A DNA stretch of 64,000 nucleotides, taken from positions 310,001 through 374,000 of the forward strand of contig CAKPHH010000001.1 in the NCBI GenBank assembly GCA_934157235.1, in the 5' to 3' direction. The stretch's first letter is position 1; every line of letters begins with the position of its first letter. The notes under the pieces are model-generated. The model searched no databases. It was not told the DNA's origin and saw nothing but the letters and a program-made list of their open reading frames with translations. The position numbers and the translations under genes were made by a program. This DNA is from an uncultured Bacilli bacterium. Lineage in GTDB: Bacteria; Bacillota_I; Bacilli_A; RF39; UBA660. Below, piece after piece: positions 60,759 to 64,000 of the stretch.

Positions 60759-61262
60759 CTATTTTTTTCCTCCACCAGTTGTAGTTTTTTGATCTTGATC
60801 TGTCGCAATACGATATGCTTGAGAAAGTGAAACTCCCATCTCTTCACTAATAATTCTATAAGATAACTCTCGATTAATTCGTAAATTTTTAATCATAACC
60901 TTTGTATCATCAGAAATATAAGAATCTGCCGCAGCCATCAATGATCTTATACACGCTATTTGATCCGCAAAGCTATCAAAAGTAACTTCTGACTTAACTC
61001 TTTTATTACTTCTAATATTCACTTCTCTAAAAAGTTCCACTTTTTCTTCCATCGCATCAAGGTCTTCCTCACTATATTCTGGACAAAGTCTTAAAATATC
61101 TTTTTTTCTATCTCTAATAACTGTAACATATCTTTTAACTGATGCCTTAGACATTCCAATTTCATCAGCAATATTATTAGTAGAAGCTCCTGTCATACAA
61201 TATAATCTACAAACTTCTACAGCTAAAAGTAATTTATTTCTTTTTTTCTCATCGCCTATCAT
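60759..61262 (-). CDS. SpoIIID-like helix-turn-helix regulator
   Basis: 167 residues. Residues about 8-55 (LLAVEVCRLYCMTGASTNNI, ADEIGMSKASVKRYVTVIRDR) look like the SpoIIID helix-turn-helix, in which a GVSKST-type recognition helix is preceded by an IA-E pair. SpoIIID acts in the mother cell. A second short HTH-like segment (SYRIISEEMGVSLSQAYRIA) is near the C-terminus, and SpoIIID itself is only about 90 residues, so this is a longer variant or a different regulator. The start at 61262 has AGGAG 10 nt upstream. It is placed between lepA and hemW. Confidence 0.55.
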   Translation of the reverse strand: MIGDEKKRNKLLLAVEVCRLYCMTGASTNNIADEIGMSKASVKRYVTVIRDRKKDILRLCPEYSEEDLDAMEEKVELFREVNIRSNKRVKSEVTFDSFADQIACIRSLMAAADSYISDDTKVMIKNLRINRELSYRIISEEMGVSLSQAYRIATDQDQKTTTGGGKK

Positions 61263-61269
61263 ACAAACA

Positions 61270-63066
61270 CTACTCCTCATCCATACTTAAAACACTCATA
61301 AATGCTTCTTGTGGTAATTCAACACTACCTATTTGTTTCATTCTCTTTTTACCTTCTTTTTGTTTCTCTAAAAGTTTCTTCTTACGTGTAACATCTCCAC
61401 CATAACATTTAGCTAAAACATCTTTTCTAAGTGCTTTAACCGTACTTCTCGCAATAACATGATTACCTATCGCAGCTTGAATTGGTACTTCAAATAATTG
61501 CCTTGGAATAGACTCTTTTAATTTTTCAACTACACATCTACCACGTTGATAAGCAAAATCTTTATGAACAATTACACTTAAAGCATCAACAGCTTCTCCA
61601 TTTAATAAAATATCCATCTTCACTAATTCACTAGGTTTATATCCAATCATTTCATAATCAAATGAAGCATAGCCCTTAGTATAAGATTTTAATTTATCAA
61701 AAAAGTCATACACAATCTCTGATAAAGGTAACTCATAATGTATATTAACTCTACTCGTATCAATATACTCCATGCTTAAATAAACTCCGCGTTTATCTTG
61801 ACATAATTTCATAATAGAACCAATATATTCTTTCGGAGTAAATATACTAGTCTTAATAAAAGGTTCAAGTACCTCTTTAATCTTTCCCTTATCAGGCAAT
61901 TTATTAGGAGCATCTACTAATATTTTCTCACCATTATTTAAAATTGCCTCATACACAACAGAAGGTGCCGTTGTAATTAAATCTATATTAAATTCTCTAG
62001 TAACTCTCTCTTTTACTATTTCCAAATGCAACAGTCCTAAAAAACCACATCTAAAACCAAAGCCAAGTGCTGAAGATGTTTCTGGTTCAAATACAAGAGA
62101 TGCATCATTTAATTTTAATTTTTCTAAAGCTTCTCTTAAATCTTCAAATTTAGAAGTATCAATCGGATAAACTCCACAGAAAACCATAGATTTCATTGGT
62201 TTATATCCTGGTAATTTATCTTCTGCTGGATTTTTTTCTAAAGTAATAGTATCTCCTACTCTAACATCACTAATAGTTTTAATACTAGCGCAAATAAAAC
62301 CAACTTCTCCAGCAACCAATTCACTCTTTTTAACTTCTTTAGGTGTATTAATATGAATTGATGTAACTTCATATGTAGCCCCAGTTTCCATCATCTTAAT
62401 AGTGTCTCCTATTTTTAATTTGCCATTAACTATTCTAACAGAAACAACTACTCCCTTATAAGCATCAAATAAACTATCAAATATTAATCCTTGTAATTTA
62501 TCGTTCTTATCTCCTTTAGGAGCTGGAACTTTTTCTATCACGGCTTCTACTAATTCTTTAATACCAGTTCCATTTTTCGCACTAGTTAAAATTATTTCAT
62601 CTTTAGAAAACCCAATCATCTCTAACTCTTCAATAACTTTATCTACATCAGCCGATGGTAAATCTATCTTATTGATTACAGGAATAATTGTTAAATTATT
62701 ATCAATTGCTAAATATAAGTTAGCCAAAGTTTGTGCTTCAATTCCTTGAGCCGCATCAACTACAAGTATTGCTCCTTCACAAGCTGCTAAACTACGGCTT
62801 ACTTCATAAGAAAAATCAACATGACCAGGAGTATCTATTAAGTGTAAATAATACTCTTCATTATTATATTTATAAGTAAGTTGTACAGCATTCAACTTAA
62901 TTGTAATGCCTCTTTCTCTTTCTATATCCATAGAATCAAGCATTTGTTCTTTTAATTCACGCTTTTGTATAGCCCCAGTAATCTCAAGTATACGATCTGC
63001 TAAAGTACTTTTACCATGATCAATATGTGCTATAATACAAAAGTTTCTAATATTTTCCTGTTTCAT
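61270..63066 (-). CDS. lepA: Elongation factor 4
   Basis: LepA is a ribosome-binding GTPase that back-translocates or helps ribosome assembly. G motifs: [33 protein letters not shown] and the SAK loop; the C-terminal family domain contains [20 protein letters not shown]. The ATG at 63066 (MKQENIRNF) is preferred since GAGG stands 9 nt upstream. At 598 residues it is full length. The following gene starts 8 nt after its stop. Confidence 0.97.
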   Translation of the reverse strand: MKQENIRNFCIIAHIDHGKSTLADRILEITGAIQKRELKEQMLDSMDIERERGITIKLNAVQLTYKYNNEEYYLHLIDTPGHVDFSYEVSRSLAACEGAILVVDAAQGIEAQTLANLYLAIDNNLTIIPVINKIDLPSADVDKVIEELEMIGFSKDEIILTSAKNGTGIKELVEAVIEKVPAPKGDKNDKLQGLIFDSLFDAYKGVVVSVRIVNGKLKIGDTIKMMETGATYEVTSIHINTPKEVKKSELVAGEVGFICASIKTISDVRVGDTITLEKNPAEDKLPGYKPMKSMVFCGVYPIDTSKFEDLREALEKLKLNDASLVFEPETSSALGFGFRCGFLGLLHLEIVKERVTREFNIDLITTAPSVVYEAILNNGEKILVDAPNKLPDKGKIKEVLEPFIKTSIFTPKEYIGSIMKLCQDKRGVYLSMEYIDTSRVNIHYELPLSEIVYDFFDKLKSYTKGYASFDYEMIGYKPSELVKMDILLNGEAVDALSVIVHKDFAYQRGRCVVEKLKESIPRQLFEVPIQAAIGNHVIARSTVKALRKDVLAKCYGGDVTRKKKLLEKQKEGKKRMKQIGSVELPQEAFMSVLSMDEE

Positions 63067-63197
63067 ATACATCTTCCTCGCTTTCTTATTATAACATGCC
63101 ACTCAGTAATTAGTAAATCAAAGAAAACATAAAAATACAAGTTTTACGTAACTATAATTCCCAAAAAAATCACTAAAATTTTACCATTTTCAGCAAT

Positions 63198-63226
63198 TTG
63201 CCTATTATTATTTTTCTTGTTACAAT
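63198..63226 (+). promoter_or_regulatory. Promoter of the small peptide locus B
   Basis: TTGCCT (63198-63203), 17 nt, TACAAT (63221-63226), then CTTGGA. Locus A has the equivalent elements. Confidence 0.65.
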
Positions 63227-63256
63227 AAGCTTGGAACATTTAATTGTTGGGTGATA

Positions 63257-63274
63257 CCTTTCTAACAAGAAAGG
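63257..63274 (+). promoter_or_regulatory. Hairpin that sequesters the ribosome binding site, locus B
   Basis: CCTTTCT (63257-63263) pairs with AGAAAGG (63268-63274) around AACA; the Shine-Dalgarno AAAGGA lies in the 3' arm. Confidence 0.75.
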
Positions 63275-63285
63275 ATGCTGTTATT

Positions 63286-63360
63286 ATGAACAAGAAAGAT
63301 TCTTTGATTACTTCTTTAGTAATAATCATCTACCTTTTACTACTAATAGTTTTAATATAA
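63286..63360 (+). CDS. Candidate type I toxin peptide B, 24 aa
   Basis: The peptide begins MNKKD, like peptide A, and is hydrophobic from residue 6 to the end (Ile, Leu, Val, one Tyr), a single membrane helix. The DNA around the start (ATGAACAAGAAAGATT) is identical to locus A, but the hydrophobic part differs, as expected for toxins under relaxed sequence constraint. The leader segment 63246-63255 can pair over 10 nt with ATCACCTAAC (63368-63377) and with ATCACTCAAC (63411-63420), each with one G-U pair. The gene stands alone between the lepA start and the M16 gene, both on the other strand. Confidence 0.72.
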   Translation: MNKKDSLITSLVIIIYLLLLIVLI

Positions 63361-63468
63361 AAGAAAAATCACCTAACCAAACGTTAGGTGATTACCAAAA
63401 AAACCAAAGCATCACTCAACCGCTAAAATTAAGTGTTCCTTTTTTATTTTATGAAGTTTCCTTCATCT
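63358..63468 (-). ncRNA. Candidate antisense RNA (antitoxin) of locus B
   Basis: The minus-strand RNA would start at hairpin ATGAAG-GAAA-CTTCAT (63451-63466), continue with AAATAAAAAAGGAAC and end at the perfect 11-bp terminator AATCACCTAAC/GTTAGGTGATT (63367-63393) with TTTCTTTTAT. It covers the 3' UTR of the peptide mRNA. TATAGT at 63475-63480 is the -10 candidate; the -35 is weak (TTGTAA at 19 nt). Confidence 0.62.
63413..63450 (+). terminator. Terminator of the locus B peptide mRNA
   Basis: CACTCAA (63413-63419) pairs with TTAAGTG (63429-63435, one mismatch) before TTTTTTATTTT. The same arrangement exists in locus A. Confidence 0.5.
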
Positions 63469-63510
63469 ATATACACTATAGCATGAATACTTATATCTAT
63501 TACAATATTC

Positions 63511-64000
63511 CTATTCTTCTTTTCCTAAACATTTAATATAAGAAATATTATTAAAATCAATCTTAGAAATAATATCATTCATCACATCTATATTCATATT
63601 CCTAAACCTATCAATTTTATCTGGAATAACATCTCCATATAAAATCAAATCATCTGAAACATTACTAGCAACACTATCGACATAATCAAATAACTTGACT
63701 TCACTAGAAATCCATACTTTCTTCATACGATTAAAAGCTTCTTCATCTATTTTAATGTTTGCTACTTCTTCCTTAAATTCTTTCAAAAAAGCATCAGGAT
63801 CATCGGTAGAAATAATTGCCAAGTAATTTTTAAATCCTGGTATGCTTTCCCAATCAGCCGAAAAACTATTAAGTAACTTCTTATTTCTAACTCTTTCTCT
63901 AAATGTTGATGAAGAACCAAACACTAGAGTTGAAAACATTTGTAAATATAAATCCAAAGTTAAACTATCATACTCATTCATATCTTCCGTAGAAATTTTT
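63511..64000 (-). CDS. M16-family peptidase-like protein, C-terminal part (5' truncated)
   Basis: The frame is open to the window end (it reads KISTEDMNEY upstream of the ATG at 63981), so the gene starts outside. The visible part has LYLQMFSTLVFGSSSTFRERVR, which is the conserved L-F-G-x-x-S-x-x-x-x-x-L-R/Y block of the C-terminal domain of insulinase-type proteins such as YmfH/YmfF, then a helical region. The C-terminal half lacks the HxxEH zinc site, as expected for this domain. The role of YmfF/H proteins is unclear. Confidence 0.7.
   Translation of the reverse strand, partial: KISTEDMNEYDSLTLDLYLQMFSTLVFGSSSTFRERVRNKKLLNSFSADWESIPGFKNYLAIISTDDPDAFLKEFKEEVANIKIDEEAFNRMKKVWISSEVKLFDYVDSVASNVSDDLILYGDVIPDKIDRFRNMNIDVMNDIISKIDFNNISYIKCLGKEE

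Overview
The window looks like a chromosomal segment of a low-GC, spore-forming Firmicute, most likely an uncultured gut Bacilli lineage of the RF39/Erysipelotrichia-like kind. The base composition is strongly AT-rich. The housekeeping genes are of Firmicute type (rpsT, miaA, mutL, uvrC, yneF, lepA, hemW, a SepM/YlbL protease). Endospore genes are present (spoIIP, gpr, a ylbJ-like gene). TGA is used as a stop codon (for example in the 4-nt TTGA and TCAT overlaps), so the code is the standard one and not that of Mycoplasma. The placement is inference; no 16S rRNA gene is present.

Layout. 1-5.9 kb: 3' end of a metal-ABC substrate-binding protein, three unknown cytoplasmic genes, then spoIIP and gpr divergent from rpsT. 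6.4-19.2 kb: two transglutaminase-fold proteins, miaA, a BtaA/DUF3419-like protein, mutL, a pilin-like membrane protein, uvrC, yneF, transketolase and several hypothetical genes. 19.2-25.3 kb: three tRNA genes (Thr-CGT, Thr-GGT, Arg-CCG), small hypothetical genes, a decayed collagen/BclA-like gene, a DUF1003 protein, a lipoprotein and an alpha/beta hydrolase. 25.4-30.6 kb: a lipid operon plsC-acs-plsC-acs-plsC made by tandem duplication. 30.6-38.0 kb: an NAD salvage and synthesis operon (pncA, an unknown gene, pncB, Nudix, nadE, nadD, pncC, an NrtR-like regulator, nadK) ending in murI, with a consensus promoter covered by a palindromic operator. 38.5-40.5 kb: a two-component system. 40.7-43.2 kb: a HAD phosphatase, a SepM-like protease and YlbJ. 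43.2-57.6 kb: a type IV pilus-like locus with two minor prepilins, a PilB-type ATPase with a long disordered tail, a WG-repeat protein and three giant prepilins of 933-1035 residues built of Ig-like repeats with Cys-rich tails. 57.7-64 kb: dTMP kinase, an exported protein, an HD hydrolase, hemW, a SpoIIID-like regulator, lepA and an M16 peptidase fragment.

The strongest candidate for an undescribed system is a pair of paralogous small loci at about 38.16-38.51 kb and 63.20-63.51 kb. Each encodes a 24-27 residue hydrophobic peptide starting MNKKD, with its ribosome binding site locked in a hairpin. Each has a 5' leader complementary to repeats in its own 3' UTR, and a convergent antisense RNA with its own promoter, a GAAA-loop 5' hairpin and a terminator. 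This is the architecture of a type I toxin-antitoxin system. The giant-pilin locus is the second candidate; its three paralogues share almost identical DNA tracts next to divergent Cys-rich tails.
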